NCBI GenBank assembly: GCA_963383645.1
Contig: OY726563.1
Coordinates: 34,998,331 to 35,062,330, forward strand
Length of the DNA stretch: 64,000 bases
From: Muscardinus avellanarius
Lineage: Eukaryota > Chordata > Mammalia > Rodentia > Gliridae
Direction: 5' to 3'
In this document: piece by piece, positions 21,854 through 33,055 of the stretch
How the letters are laid out: the number at the start of each line of letters is the position of its first letter
Position numbering within the stretch: position 1 is the stretch's first letter
Notes under the pieces: generated by a model
The model's input: only the letters and a program-made list of their open reading frames with translations
Told to the model about the DNA's origin: nothing
Database searches by the model: none
Made by a program: the position numbers and the translations under genes

Positions 21854-22062
21854 TTTTTTGTGATACTGGGGATGGAACCCAGGAGCATTCTAACTCCGAG
21901 CTACACCCCCAGCTCTATTTTTCAATTCTTCATTTTGAAATGGGGGTCTCACTGAGTTGCAAAGGGCTTCACTAAGTAGCTGAGGCTGTCCGCGAACCAC
22001 GATCCTCCAGTCTCAGCCTCTTGAATGCTGGGATTACAAGTGTGTGCCACCATGCTCGGCTG
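21854..22062 (-). mobile_element. B1-dID SINE, first of two stacked insertions
   Basis: Complete antisense dimer. Target AGGGTGGAATTTT (21841-21853) resembles AGAGTGGAGATTTT (22063-22076). Confidence 0.85.
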
Positions 22063-22076
22063 AGAGTGGAGATTTT

Positions 22077-22360
22077 AAAAAAAAATTTTATTGGTGCATT
22101 GTAGTCATACATCTTAATGAGGAGAATAATACTGTCCTCACAGAACTGGTGTAAAGATTTAGGGTGATGACCTCCGTTCAAGGGGTCTGTAATCTCTTTG
22201 TCATGGGTCTTGACTCATGCTCTGTTAATGCTATAATTATCTTCATCTTAACCACCTTAAACTCATCTCTACAATTTCCATTTGTTGGTTTTAATTATTT
22301 TATTTTCCAAGATGGTAGAGACATACATGCACACATCACCCAATTAGCCCTTACTCAAGT
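22077..22360 (-). mobile_element. L1 3' end, antisense, carrying a foreign inverted patch
   Basis: 22077-22120 and 22306-22360 are consecutive parts of the L1 3' terminus (TTATTGGTGCATTGTAGTCA ... AAGATGGTAGAGACATACAT). Between them lies 22118-22308, which is not L1. Perfect target duplication AGAGTGGAGATTTT at 22063-22076 and 22361-22374. Confidence 0.85.
22118..22308. repeat. Inverted copy of 23473-23664 inside the L1 tail
   Basis: About 191 bp match the reverse complement of 23473-23664 with two differences that I can see (TCTCTTTGTCATG versus TCTTTTTGGCATG). The junctions show microhomology (ATGAGG at one, TTTTCC at the other). Confidence 0.95.
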
Positions 22361-22374
22361 AGAGTGGAGATTTT

Positions 22375-22686
22375 TAGAGTAACATTAAACTGCATTCAAA
22401 TTCTGGCTCTATTTTACACCAGCTACACAGGTTACTTCATTTTTCCGAGGCTCAGTTTCATATTCTGTAAACTGGGAAAAATAATAAGTAGCATCTTGCT
22501 GGGTTGTTATGAAGATTAATGAGATAATGATGAAGTCCTTAGTGTACAATGTGGTATAAAGTGTGCCATATGTACTTGTTATTAATAATACCACTATCTT
22601 ATGAAATGATATGTTTGTTTAGTTCTTCCATACAATCGCTCTGTGATTACATCATCTTAATTTAATAAGTGAGGAAACTGAGGCTA
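22375..22686. other. No gene seen; unassigned intron
   Basis: Short unique stretch. TTTTCCGAGGCTCAGTTTCA and ATAAGTGAGGAAACTGAGGC resemble pieces of ancient MIR-type SINEs, weakly. Confidence 0.35.
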
Positions 22687-22697
22687 GGGTCATCTTT

Positions 22698-22903
22698 TTT
22701 GTGGTACTGGTGGTGGAACCCAGGGGCTTTCTACCTCTGGGTTATACTATCAGACCTGTTTTATATTTTATTTGGAAAGAGGGTCTCACTCAGTTGCTGA
22801 GAGCCTCACTAAGTAGCTGGGGCTGACTTCGAACCTGTACGATCCTCCTGTCTCAGCCTCCCAGACACTGGGATTACAAGCGTGCGCCACCACACCCGGT
22901 TTG
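22698..22903 (-). mobile_element. B1-dID SINE, intermediate subtype
   Basis: Complete antisense dimer with GGGTCATCTTT at 22687-22697 and 22904-22914. Confidence 0.9.
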
Positions 22904-22914
22904 GGGTCATCTTT

Positions 22915-23045
22915 AATACAGACATTAATCGCATCCTTAAGGGTTTTGCCCTCATAAACTAATCACCTCCCAAGGCCTCACCTCCTAATGCCATCACTTT
23001 GATGATTAAAACTGAACCTCAAATATTCAGACCACAGCAGGAGTA
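22915..23045 (-). mobile_element. MaLR-type LTR remnant, antisense
   Basis: CCCTCATAAACTAATCACCT, CCAAGGCCTCACCTCCTAAT and AATATTCAGACCACAGCAGG are the reverse complement of the 5' part of MST/THE-like LTRs. Confidence 0.55.
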
Positions 23046-23264
23046 TACTTCTCAGCTCAGCTTTTCCTACAAGTAGAAAATTTATTTTATCAGCTATACT
23101 GGTGGCATAAAAGTTTAAAAAGAAGACCATTTCTATGAGCATGTTTTACTTTTTTATTTAAAAAATTTCTGGAAATTTATTTTCCTTAATGGTATTAGAA
23201 AATTCATGTCTTCTTATAGCTTAAAAATAACTACTCCCCAGTAGCTTTATTTAAAAAAAAAAGA

Positions 23265-23462
23265 AGCTGGGTATGGTGGCTCCAGTAATCTCAGTACTTG
23301 AGAAGCTGAGATAGGAGGATCACAGGTTCAAGACCAGCCTCAGCAACTTAGCAAGACTCAGCAACCTAGTGTGACCCTGTTTCAAAATAAAAAATAAGAA
23401 AAGGGCTATGGTAGTTTGGAGGTAGAATGCCCCTGGGTTCAATCCACAGTACACAAACAAAT
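23265..23462 (+). mobile_element. B1-dID SINE, older
   Basis: Both halves are present, with ACAAACAAATAAA tail. Its right border lies about 10 bp from the inverted-copy donor at 23473. Confidence 0.85.
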
Positions 23463-23472
23463 AAAGGCAAGA

Positions 23473-23664
23473 GGAAAATAAAATAATTAAAACCAACAAA
23501 TGGAAATTGTAGAGATGAGTTTAAGGTGGTTAAGATGAAGATAATTATAGCATTAACAGAGCATGAGTCAAGACCCATGCCAAAAAGATTACAGACCCCT
23601 TGAACGGAGGTCATCACCCTAAATCTTTACACCAGTTCTGTGAGGACAGTATTATTCTCCTCAT
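23473..23664. repeat. Donor of the inverted patch at 22118-22308
   Basis: This copy sits in otherwise unique DNA and continues beyond the homology on the far side (CTGACAGCATGGAAAGCTG), so it is taken as the original. Confidence 0.9.
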
Positions 23665-23875
23665 CTGACAGCATGGAAAGCTGAATTTTAAGGAACATGA
23701 TGTACAGGACCAATTTGGAATGTCTGGAATGTCTGACTCCAGCTTTTCCCACTTTGATGGATATATAAGAAAATGTAAAGCCTTTAGTAATAACCCAGTT
23801 AGTACTTAACAACCGCAAACGTTCCTTGTATTTAGTAAGAATTCAATGGGATAGCACTTTCCTTAATCTCATCTG

Positions 23876-23907
23876 AGAGGGGAGAGGAGAGGAGAGGAGA
23901 GGAGAGG

Positions 23908-23950
<43 letters not shown>
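23876..23950 (+). repeat. (GGAGA)n followed by (GA)n
   Basis: About eight GGAGA units pass into about 18 GA units: a 75-bp purine-only tract. Confidence 0.95.
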
Positions 23951-23954
<4 letters not shown>

Positions 23955-24149
23955 ATTGATTTTCAAATATCCAGGTAATATGACCCCATTAAAAAGAAAA
24001 AAGGCAAAGCATCTGATTCCTTGCCTAATATGTGAAAGCTAGGGTGAATGGGGTCATAGGAGGAACTCCAGGTGAAAAAGGAGATCCTATAGAGGAACAA
24101 ATAAGGCAACCTAACTGTGGGGATGGGAGGTGGGGAGAGGGAAACTCTT

Positions 24150-24320
24150 TAAAGCGCATGATGTACTTATTCATATTGAAGTCAACCACTAAACCAAGCA
24201 TGGGAGGGAGGTGGGGACTGGGTACGTGCTGGCTGGGTGATGTGTGCATTTATCTCTACACAAGTTTTTTACCCCATTATGATGTATAAATACAATGCAC
24301 TAATAAAAAATCTTTAAAAA
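24150..24320 (+). mobile_element. L1 3' end
   Basis: CGCATGATGTACTTATTCAT, TCAACCACTAAACCAAGCAT, the G-rich block, GATGTGTGCATTTATCTC and AATAAAAAATCTTT. Its left limit may be as far as about 24045. Confidence 0.75.
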
Positions 24321-24363
24321 GTAAAGCTACACCTTTTGCTTTGGAAAAAAAAAGACAAAAGGC

Positions 24364-24595
24364 AGCTGGGTGTGGTGGTGCATGCTTGTAATACCAGCAG
24401 TTGGAAGATTGAGACAGAAGGATTGGAGGTTCATGGTCAGCCTCAGCAACATAGTGAGGCCTACCCCCAACTTACCCAATTTAGTGAAACCCTGTTTTTA
24501 AAAAAAAACCACACTGGGCCCAGGGTGCAGCTCCAAGGTATAAAGCTCCTTGGTTCAATCCCAGTAACAAAAAATAAAAATAAAAATAAAAAGAC
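24364..24595 (+). mobile_element. B1-dID SINE, older, with enlarged linker
   Basis: The left half carries an extra CCTACCCCCAACTTACCC segment. The tail is (AAAAT)n. Confidence 0.8.
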
Positions 24596-25944
24596 TAGTT
24601 TCTAAAGCTCAGTTTTTTTTAAAAAGGCATTGAATGAGCAAATAGTTAAGGTGGGATACAAGAGACAATAATATTTTTATTTATATGATAAAAGTGTTAA
24701 AAATATGTACACATTATAAAGACTAATTGGCAAAGCTTTTCAGAAAGCCAACATTGCTTACTGACTCTACACTAAAAAAAAGAGTAATTTGGCAATCATT
24801 CCTCAAGCAGCAATCTTAAATCTCCTGCACTTATTTTGAAAGAATAAACAAAATAGATAAAATTTGCTATATTGATGGGAAGAAATTTAAGCAAGCCAAG
24901 ATGCCAAGATAAAGTCAAACAGTACAGGCAGTGCAAGGTCAGTTCAAATAGATGAGTAAAATTCTTTCCTAAACATTTCAGAAATGGCACTTATGTAATT
25001 ATTTTACATATCTTTTACCTAATTTTTAACCAAATGCCTTTTTCTTTATTTCCTAAATAATCAATAAGGATAACAAATCAGATTCACCTGGGTCCTGAGT
25101 CATTCTTCCTCCTTAACATTTACAGTTGAGAATGAGTATCTTATGTCTGGATTATTAGATTTAAAGATATCTATGTTTTATCCCTATTTGTACTCACCCT
25201 AGTACTTAGCATTCTACATATAACAGTTATCTAATGAGCCTTCCCTGCCAAGGATAAATGGATGCTTTGTGAACAAATCACACCCCTCTTATGAAAAATG
25301 TAAATATATAAAGAGTTTAGACATATCTTTGCCTCAGACCATATGAGCTGACAAAATAAAATGGTTCCACACTATTTCTCTTGGGAAAAATGTAAACCTA
25401 TTCCTTGTGCAGAAATTATAAGTGTATGGGTTGATGAATTTTCAGTGAACCTACCTATGTAATCAAGCACAGAGATCAAGAAATAGGACAGATCAGAAGC
25501 TCATACTTTGCCTCTCCTAGTTACTTTCTCCCTCTAGAGGTAGCCACAATTTTGACCACAAACATTATACACTAATTATTTTTGTACTTTACAAAAATGT
25601 TTGTCATAGACTAGGTAGTCTTTTATGTCCACTTTCTTTCCATTATGAACTTCCCAAGCATAATAAGAGTATACTGGGCATCCATTAGAGTGAAAACTCA
25701 AATGTTCTCAATCTTTTTTCTTTATTTTCACTACCAATTGAATTCTGATTTCTACTTACTGATACAGGTTATTATTTTAAATCTACAGCTCTCATACTAT
25801 CCCAAAGATGTTTTCAATTTCAAGGAGACAGACTGTACCTCTTTGTACCTCTTCATATTACTGAGCATGCAACTCTGTAAAAAGGTATTCAGTACCTTTA
25901 ATCTCATCATTATTAGATTACTTATAATACCTAATATGATAGAA
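24596..25944. other. No gene seen; unassigned intron
   Basis: AT-rich. A 107-codon open frame at 25645-25968 is rich in I/L/F/Y and has no recognisable domain; its base composition is that of the surrounding intron. Confidence 0.5.
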
Positions 25945-26035
25945 ATAGCTGTTAAACCATTTGTTTAGGAATGACTAGAAAAAGTTTGTACATGCTCCGT
26001 ATAGACATGAGTTTTTTCAGGAATATTTTTAATTT
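25945..26035 (+). mobile_element. MER2 DNA transposon, middle part (continues at 26478)
   Basis: AATAGCTGTTAAACCATTTG, TAGGAATGACTAGAAAAAG and TTTGTACATGCTCCGTATAG follow the MER2 order. The right end is at 26478-26547 beyond the inserted SINEs. The left end is not recognisable. Confidence 0.6.
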
Positions 26036-26037
26036 GG

Positions 26038-26477
<440 letters not shown>

Positions 26478-26547
26478 TCAATCTGAGGTGAGGTTGGTGG
26501 AATCCACTGATGTATAACCCATGGATAAGGAGGGCTGACTGTAAACA
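26478..26547 (+). mobile_element. MER2 right end
   Basis: TTGGTGGAATCCACTGATG and GGATAAGGAGGGCTGACTGT, ending next to TA as expected of the terminal repeat. Confidence 0.65.
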
Positions 26548-26972
26548 TAAAATTTTGCTTATATTAAAAACTACTCCCTACTAAAGAAAATCAGGCCCAG
26601 TAATATTTCTGTGTAAATGAGAAATAGAACTACATGGTAAATATAAATGACCCCTCAATGTCCCCACAGATAAAAATCTGCTGAATTTTCCCTGAGCTCT
26701 TTGATCCTTGATAACAAAAAAGGTAAAGAAATCCTTCCATCCTTTGTGTCCCAGAAAACAGCATACTACAAAGAAATACCTCCCACTCATGACTTAGGTA
26801 AAACTTAAGGATGCCCCTTTGTTTATCTAGGAAAATGCCAAATGCTGGCCTTCCAAATTCCTATTCTTCATAAATGATTAGCTCAACTGCTGGGCCCCAC
26901 TGATCAATCAGAACAAAATACCTATTAACAAAAGTTTGATTAAGCTTCCCTTCTTCCCTCAAACCTGCCCAC

Positions 26973-27057
26973 TTTTATATGGAATGAATAAACAAAGCTA
27001 TGAAAAACCTGCCCACACCAGGTTTTTCATAGCTTTGTTTATTCGTTCCATATAAAA
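26973..27057. repeat. 39-bp-arm palindrome with 7-nt loop
   Basis: Left arm 26973-27011 and right arm 27019-27057 are complementary with one mismatch (AATGAATAA versus AACGAATAA). The loop is CCCACAC. AAACCTGCCCAC occurs at 26961-26972 and again at 27006-27017 across the left-arm end. Confidence 0.95.
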
Positions 27058-27142
27058 AACATTTTTGTTTGTTTGTTTTGCCTAAACTTTGAGGTGCTCA
27101 TAGATCTTTGACAGCATTCTTTCTATTAAAATAGACCCTGCT

Positions 27143-27343
27143 GCCGGGCGTGGTGGCGCACGCTTGTAATCCCCGCGCTTGGGAGGCAGAGACAGGAGGA
27201 TCGCGCAGGTTCGAAGCCAGCCCCGCGCGCTGGCTTAGGAGACCCTGTTTCCAAATAAAAATGTAAAAATAGGTCTGGGAGTGTAGCCCGGAGGTAGAAG
27301 GGCTTCCAGGAACCCCAGTACCACACACAAAAAATAAATAAAT
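27143..27343 (+). mobile_element. Young B1-dID SINE, 15-bp target duplication
   Basis: AAAATAGACCCTGCT at 27128-27142 and 27344-27358. Near-consensus, CpG-rich (AGCCCCGCGCGCTGGC). Confidence 0.95.
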
Positions 27344-27509
27344 AAAATAGACCCTGCTTCCAGGTGCAGTAGGCCCTTTCTTCCTCGTGCAGTAATTTTT
27401 TCAATGAACTCTTTTTCTTACTAAGTTGGAATTTGTTTTCTCTTTGACACATTTAATCATATAATACAAATTCTTTTAGAATAACCTTATTTTTAAAAAG
27501 ACATTTTGT

Positions 27510-27719
27510 GTAGTGGCACATGCTTGTAATCCCAGTACTTGGGAGGCTAAGACCAGAGGATCGCAGTTTGCGGCCAGCCTCAGCTACTTAGTGAGGCACT
27601 CTGTAGCTTAGTGAGATTCTGTTTCAAAATAAAGAATAAAAAATAGGGCTGGGGGTGTAGCTCGGAGGTAGAATGCCCTTGGGTCCAATCCTCAGTACCA
27701 TAAAACATAAATAAATAAA
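27510..27719 (+). mobile_element. B1-dID SINE, slightly 5'-truncated
   Basis: Starts at GTAGTGGCACATGC. ACATTTTGT lies at 27501-27509 and 27720-27728. Confidence 0.9.
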
Positions 27720-27728
27720 ACATTTTGT

Positions 27729-27858
27729 CAGGCACATACCTGTAATGCTTGGGAGGCTGACACAGGAGGAGAGAAGGTTCAAGGCCAGTCTCAGCAACTT
27801 AGCAAGACCCTCAGTTAACTCAGCAAGACCCTATTTCAAACTAAAAAAATAAAAGAAA
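27729..27858 (+). mobile_element. B1-like left monomer of a B1-dID SINE
   Basis: Starts CAGGCACATACCTG with the first bases missing; no ID half follows. It abuts the target duplication of the previous SINE. Confidence 0.75.
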
Positions 27859-28552
27859 CTGACATTTCTTAGCTTCTTTGAAAAGCCTGTTCATATAGAT
27901 GAAATAATGGCAGTTAAGACATACAAGAACTACCCTAATCCACTTCTTCAGATTTAAACACTGTAATTTCTATCTACACTGCAAAATTCTTCTTGTACCT
28001 AGGATACAGTTTTTTGTATAGTGTAATCCACATATCAGAATATATACATCTATCAACCCACCAAAACCTCCATTATCTATTTTCGACTCCTAAGTTTGTC
28101 TGAGGAATTCTCTAAACATCATAGTGTAAAAACGAATAAAAATGAAGCCTTGAAAAAATAGGTAGATATATGTATAAGAAAAGAGAACAGAAAAAAGGAT
28201 TTAAAAAGAAATAAATTCCACATAGAGTGAAGGGGGGGAACCCTGAAAAGCTATTTTATTTCAGAATAAAAAGTGAGCCCAGTGTCTCATTTTGCATTTT
28301 TTATACTGTTTTATTTCCTGGATGTAATATTAAAATGATATTAAGATGAAATTGAATATATAAGTCAAAGAGCTTTGAGAATACCAATATATAAACACGA
28401 CAACCTTTTTATCAGCACAGCTAAGTCATATGTGATGAAAACCAGATTAAGAGACATTTATGAATAAAATATAGATATTAGGAATTATGGCCAACATATT
28501 AAGTGTAATATAAAGCTGGGTTTACCCCTAGATTTATGTTGAACAAGTATGA
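27859..28552. other. No gene or confident repeat seen
   Basis: AT-rich intron. Confidence 0.5.
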
Positions 28553-28735
28553 GTATGGGAGGTGGAGACAGGAGGATCGCTCAGGTTCGAAGCCAGCCTC
28601 GCTGGCTTAAGAGACCCTGTTTCCAAATAAAAAAGTGTAAAATAGGTCTGGGAGTGTAGCCCGGAGGTAGAAGGGTTTCCAGGAACCCCAGTATCACCAA
28701 AAAAAAAAAAAAAAAGAAAAGAGAAAAAAATGATG
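28553..28735 (+). mobile_element. Young B1-dID SINE, 5'-truncated
   Basis: Starts inside the left half at TATGGGAGGTGGAGACAGG and keeps the young right half. The A-tail has more than 15 A. Confidence 0.85.
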
Positions 28736-28933
28736 AGAGAAATCAGTTTTCATTTCCCACATAGTAGCTGTAAAGATATATCAACAGTTCAACAACTTCT
28801 CATAGAAATGCAGAATTTGATTAGCTAGATAATTACAAACGTCACACTTATAAAATTTTATCTTATTTTAAAAAGTCATCCAGAAATGCTTACCATGATA
28901 TAGAAAAGTGAATCATTAATAAAACAGATATGT

Positions 28934-29139
28934 GCCTGGCGTGGTGGCGCACGCTTGTAATCCCCGCGCTTTGGGGGCGGAGACAGGAGGATCACACTGG
29001 TTCGAAGCCAGCCGTGCTGGCTTAGGAGACCCTGTTTCCAAATTAAAAAAAGTATAAAATAGGTCTGGGAGTGTAGCCCGGAGGTAAAAGGGCTTCCGGG
29101 AACCTCAGTACCACCAAAAAACAAACAAACAAAAAAACC
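28934..29139 (+). mobile_element. Young B1-dID SINE
   Basis: CAGATATGT at 28925-28933 and 29140-29148. Tail (AAAC)n. Confidence 0.9.
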
Positions 29140-29186
29140 CAGATATGTTTGTTTAAAAATTGACTCTCTAAAGAGGTTCAATACAA

Positions 29187-29557
29187 GCCAGACATGGTGG
29201 TACACACTTGTAATATCAATACTTGTGAGGCTGAAACAGGAGGATCACAGATTCATGGCCAGCCTCAGATACTTAGTGAGACCCTCTGCACCTTAGCGAG
29301 ACCTTGTTTTAAAATAAAGAATAAAGGCCGGGCGTGATGGCTCACCTGTGTAATCCCAGTACTTGGGAGGCTGAGACAGGAGGATGTAGATTCATGGCCA
29401 GCTCTAGGAAACTTAAGTGAGACATTGTCTCAAAAAAAAAAAAAAAAAAAAAAAAAAAGAATGGGCAGGGGTGTAACTCCTCAGAGGTAGAATGCCACTA
29501 GGTTCAATCCCCAGCACCATATACAAAACAAAATAAAGAATAAAAAGTAGGGCTGGG
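29187..29557 (+). mobile_element. B1-dID SINE, outermost of three nested copies
   Basis: Left half 29187-29335, linker and first bases of the right half 29530-29557, then lost. It is interrupted by 29336-29529 and overrun by 29558-29776. Confidence 0.8.
29336..29529 (+). mobile_element. Nested B1-dID SINE with internal A27
   Basis: AAAATAAAGAATAAA at 29321-29335 and 29530-29544 frames it. The linker between its halves is a pure run of about 27 A. Confidence 0.9.
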
Positions 29558-29776
29558 AGCTGGGCGTGGTGGCACATGCTTGTAATCCCAGTACTTGGAA
29601 GACTTGAGACAGGAGGATCACAGGTTCAAGTCGCCCTCAGCGACTTAGTGAGGGCAGCCCTCCACAACTTAGTGAGACCCTGTTTCAAAATAAAAGAATA
29701 AAAAATAGGGCTGGGGATATGGCTCAGAGGTAGAATGCCCCTGGGTTCAATCCCCAGTACTGCCCCCCCAAAAATG
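29558..29776 (+). mobile_element. B1-dID SINE, third of the nest
   Basis: Complete copy starting GCTGGGCGTGGTGGCACATG, inserted within the first bases of the outer ID half. Confidence 0.9.
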
Positions 29777-29777
29777 G

Positions 29778-29778
<1 letters not shown>

Positions 29779-29818
<40 letters not shown>
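29779..29818 (+). repeat. (CA)n microsatellite
   Basis: About 19 CA units just after a SINE tail. Confidence 0.95.
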
Positions 29819-30789
29819 ATTAAGAAAACAGCCACAGATGTACCATCAAGACAGTTTGCTAAAACAGCACTTATAATTTATTATCTAAGCTCTGGAGGAA
29901 TCTACCAGTCAGTGACCCATGCAGTAATTAAATGAGTACTATGATCAGAAACTGTGAAAAGTAGGTGTTTTGTTGAAAATCATAGCACTAGCTAGAAGCT
30001 CAAATATTCCATGTAATAGAAACGCTTTCTACTTTCCCCATTGAAACGTAACTCTTAAGGAATATGATTTAAAAAAAATTCTAGCCATGTTTTAGAATTC
30101 CATTATCTTTAAGAATCTAGGATTAATAATACCAGTGCTCAAAATTTATCTAATAACTCAATAATAAAATGAAATGAATGTTTCCCATGCATATGATGAG
30201 GTAAAGGACAATTCATTCATATTTGAAAGAATAGGTCTTGTCATTTCAATGTTGAATTTATAAATTATAGCTTGATATACTAAACCTGTGATCAGGAGTC
30301 AATAAAACATGATCAAATTGCTTAGGAATTACACTCTATGGCATTTTACATGACAAAATTAAATGAATGTATAACCTTTAATATCATGAAATTTGCTGGA
30401 TTGCTTCTAACTGTCAATTATAATATGTGGTGGAAGAAATTATGACAAAACAATGAGAAAAAGCAATTGCAAATAAAAGGTTTTGGCATGCTTTCTATGT
30501 GCAAAAGGAGGAGATATGGATTTATTAGCTAGACTAGTAATTATTCCACAAAACGAGCATAAATTCCCTATGTAAATGAAATCTATTAAATATTCATGTT
30601 TCCTAGGAAAGCAAGTGACAATGTTTGATGATGCTATCAGTTACATTAATCAGGGTTTGCCTATACAGAACAATTTGGATTATTTGGAAACCCAAACCTT
30701 TAGTTAAACTGCTTTCTTCTACACTCCTAAATATGTGTGAGGTAATTATCACGTTTGTGGAAGAATGTAAAGATCATAAGGAAAATTAA
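29819..30789. other. Repeat-free intronic stretch; no gene seen
   Basis: Nearly 1 kb of AT-rich DNA without any recognised element, unusual for this window. 30480-30740 has mixed composition with no low-complexity runs and could be a conserved noncoding element. Confidence 0.4.
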
Positions 30790-31134
30790 ATATTTTTATT
30801 TTAAAATAATCGTATATTAACACAGAGATACAAAAGTTACACAAAGAGGTTTTGTGCATCCTTAACACAGTCTCCCCATTCCATGGTAGCATCTTTCATA
30901 GTCATACTATAATATGAAATCCAGAAAATTGATGCTGGTACGATGGATAGACCTTATTTTTATTTCATCAGCTTTGCATGCCCTCATGTATGTGTATATG
31001 TATCAATTTGAAATTATATGAAGAAAATCATATAATATATGACATTTAGAGATAAGTTTTTTTCAACGCAGTATAATTCCTTAGGATTCATCTAAGCTGT
31101 TGCACGCATCAAAAGGATTTTCTTAGCCGAGTAT

Positions 31135-31278
31135 GGTGGCACATGGTTACAATCCCAGTACTTGCGAAGCTGAGACAGGAGGACCACAGGTTCAAGCCAG
31201 CCTCAGCAACATATAGCAAGACTCACAGCAACCTAGTGAGACCCTGATTCAAAACAAAAAATAAAAAGGGCTGGGGGT
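31135..31278 (+). mobile_element. B1-dID SINE, right half displaced by the next copy
   Basis: Left half complete; breaks off at GGGCTGGGGGT where the next SINE starts. Confidence 0.8.
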
Positions 31279-31466
31279 GCTGGATGTGGTGCGCATGCTT
31301 GTAATCCCAGTACTTGGGAGGCAGAGACAGGAGAATTGCAGGTTCGCAGCCAGCCTTAGCTACTTAGTGAGGCCCTTAGCAATTTAGTGAGACCCTGTTT
31401 CAAAATAGAGAATAAAAAATAGGGCTTGGGGTGTGGCTCAGAGGTAAAATGCTCCTGGGTGTTCAG
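31279..31466 (+). mobile_element. B1-dID SINE inserted in the previous one
   Basis: Starts GCTGGATGTGGTGCGCATGC. The tail is replaced by a CT microsatellite. Confidence 0.85.
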
Positions 31467-31469
31467 TTT

Positions 31470-31471
<2 letters not shown>

Positions 31472-31522
<51 letters not shown>

Positions 31523-31560
31523 CCTTCCTCCCTCCCTCCCTCTCACTCTCTCACACACAC
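31472..31560 (+). repeat. (CT)n, (CCCT)n, (CA)n compound tract
   Basis: About 24 CT units, then TCCC variants, then a short ACACAC run. Confidence 0.9.
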
Positions 31561-32128
31561 AGTATTTTTGTTTTTATTGCTGAATAGTCTCTCATAATAT
31601 AGATGTATCATAATTTAACCATTAACTAATTGTAAGATATGTTAGCACTTTGCAAATTTTACCTATTATGAATAAATCTGCTATGAAAACTTGATTACAG
31701 GTCCTAGTGTGAATTTAGGTTTTCATTTCTCTGTGATATACATTTCCCTTAATTGCTGGGTGGATGGCAAGTGAATGTTTATTATCCCAAACATACTATT
31801 TTCAAAATTGCTGCACCACCAGCAATGTGTAAAAGATTCATTTTTTCCTCCTTGCCAGAAAATGGTATTATCATTAGTTTTATTATAACCATCTAGCAAG
31901 TGTGTAGTGATAGCTCATTGTGGTTTTGATTTCCCTAAACATTGAAGATATTTTCATGTGCCTGATTAGAACTTACATCTTTTTACACAAATGCTCTTGT
32001 TTTTTTACTGTTTGTTCATTTCTTCATCGACAAATTTTAAATTGGATGTCATGTCAACCAATTCTTCATTTAGCTATAGGTCGCAATGACTTTCTGGTAT
32101 ATTTTATTTTAAAAGCTATGTAGTTTTA

Positions 32129-32337
32129 GCCAGGAGTGGTGGTGTACCCTTGTAATCCCAGCATTTGGGAGGCTGAGAGAGAAGGATCATGGTTCATGGA
32201 CAGCCTCAGCTACTTAGTGAGGCCCTTTGCAACTCAGTGAGAACCTGTTTCAAAATAAAGAATAAAAAATGGGACTGGGGGTGCAGCTCAGAGGTAGAAT
32301 GCCCCTGGGTTCTATCCCCAGTACCGAAAAAAAAAAA
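32129..32337 (+). mobile_element. B1-dID SINE inside L1M
   Basis: Complete dimer. AGCTATGTAGTTTT before and AGCTAGTTT after hint at a rearranged target duplication. Confidence 0.85.
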
Positions 32338-32483
32338 GCTAGTTTCATGTTTTACCTTTAAATCTATTATCCAATTTGAGTTGATTTTTATATAGGACCT
32401 GAGGTTTAGGAGGAGTTTCACTTTGGGCCTATGGATGTCCTAATGCTCCATTACCATTTGCTTAAACACATTATTTTTGTTTG

Positions 32484-32565
32484 TTTTTTGCAGTGCTGAA
32501 GATTGAACACAGGGCATCACACCTGCTAAGAAAGTGCTCTATCACTGAGCCCGTCTCCAGCCCTG
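32484..32565 (-). mobile_element. ID-type SINE (tRNA-derived monomer), antisense
   Basis: GCAGTGCTGAAGATTGAACA, then GCTAAGAAAGTGCTCTATCA and CTGAGCCCGTCTCCAGCCC: box B and box A regions of an ID/tRNA-Ala-like monomer, inside the L1M. Confidence 0.75.
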
Positions 32566-33055
32566 TTCTCCTTTCTTCATTGAATTGGTTTTGAACCTTT
32601 GTCAAAATCAGGTGGCTGTACTTGTGTGGTCGACTTCTGAAAAATCTAATCTGTTCTGTGGATCTCTGTGTTTATCACTCTGCCAGTACTACACTGTATT
32701 AATGCCTATCACGATATATAGGACAGGTTCTTCCCACTCCATTATGGTTTTTAAAGTTGTTTTAGCTATTCTTGTTTCTGTTCCTTTTAAGCAACATTTT
32801 TAGGATTAGATTTCTTTTATTTGCAAAACATCTTCCTGAGATTTTAATGAAATTAGGTTAAGCCTAGAGATAGATTTGAGGAGACATGATATCCTTACCA
32901 CATTGAGTCTTCAATCCATGAACGAAGGAGTACAAACTCTCCACTTATTTAGATCTTTGATTTATTTCTTTAGAGTTTTATAGTTTTCACCATATCAGGT
33001 TTATATCTTTTGTGGGAGTTATATCTGGGCATTTAATTTTTTTTGGTAAATGCAA

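Larger units (their letters stand above)
26560..27455 (+). mobile_element. Possible LTR, interrupted by a palindrome and a young SINE
   Basis: CACTTTTATATGGAATG is TATA-like, AATGAATAAAC is signal-like, and beyond the SINE the sequence ends CAATGAACTCTTTTTCTTAC and TTTGTTTTCTCTTTGACAC, resembling a U5 end. No internal retroviral region is attached. The call is tentative. Confidence 0.35.
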
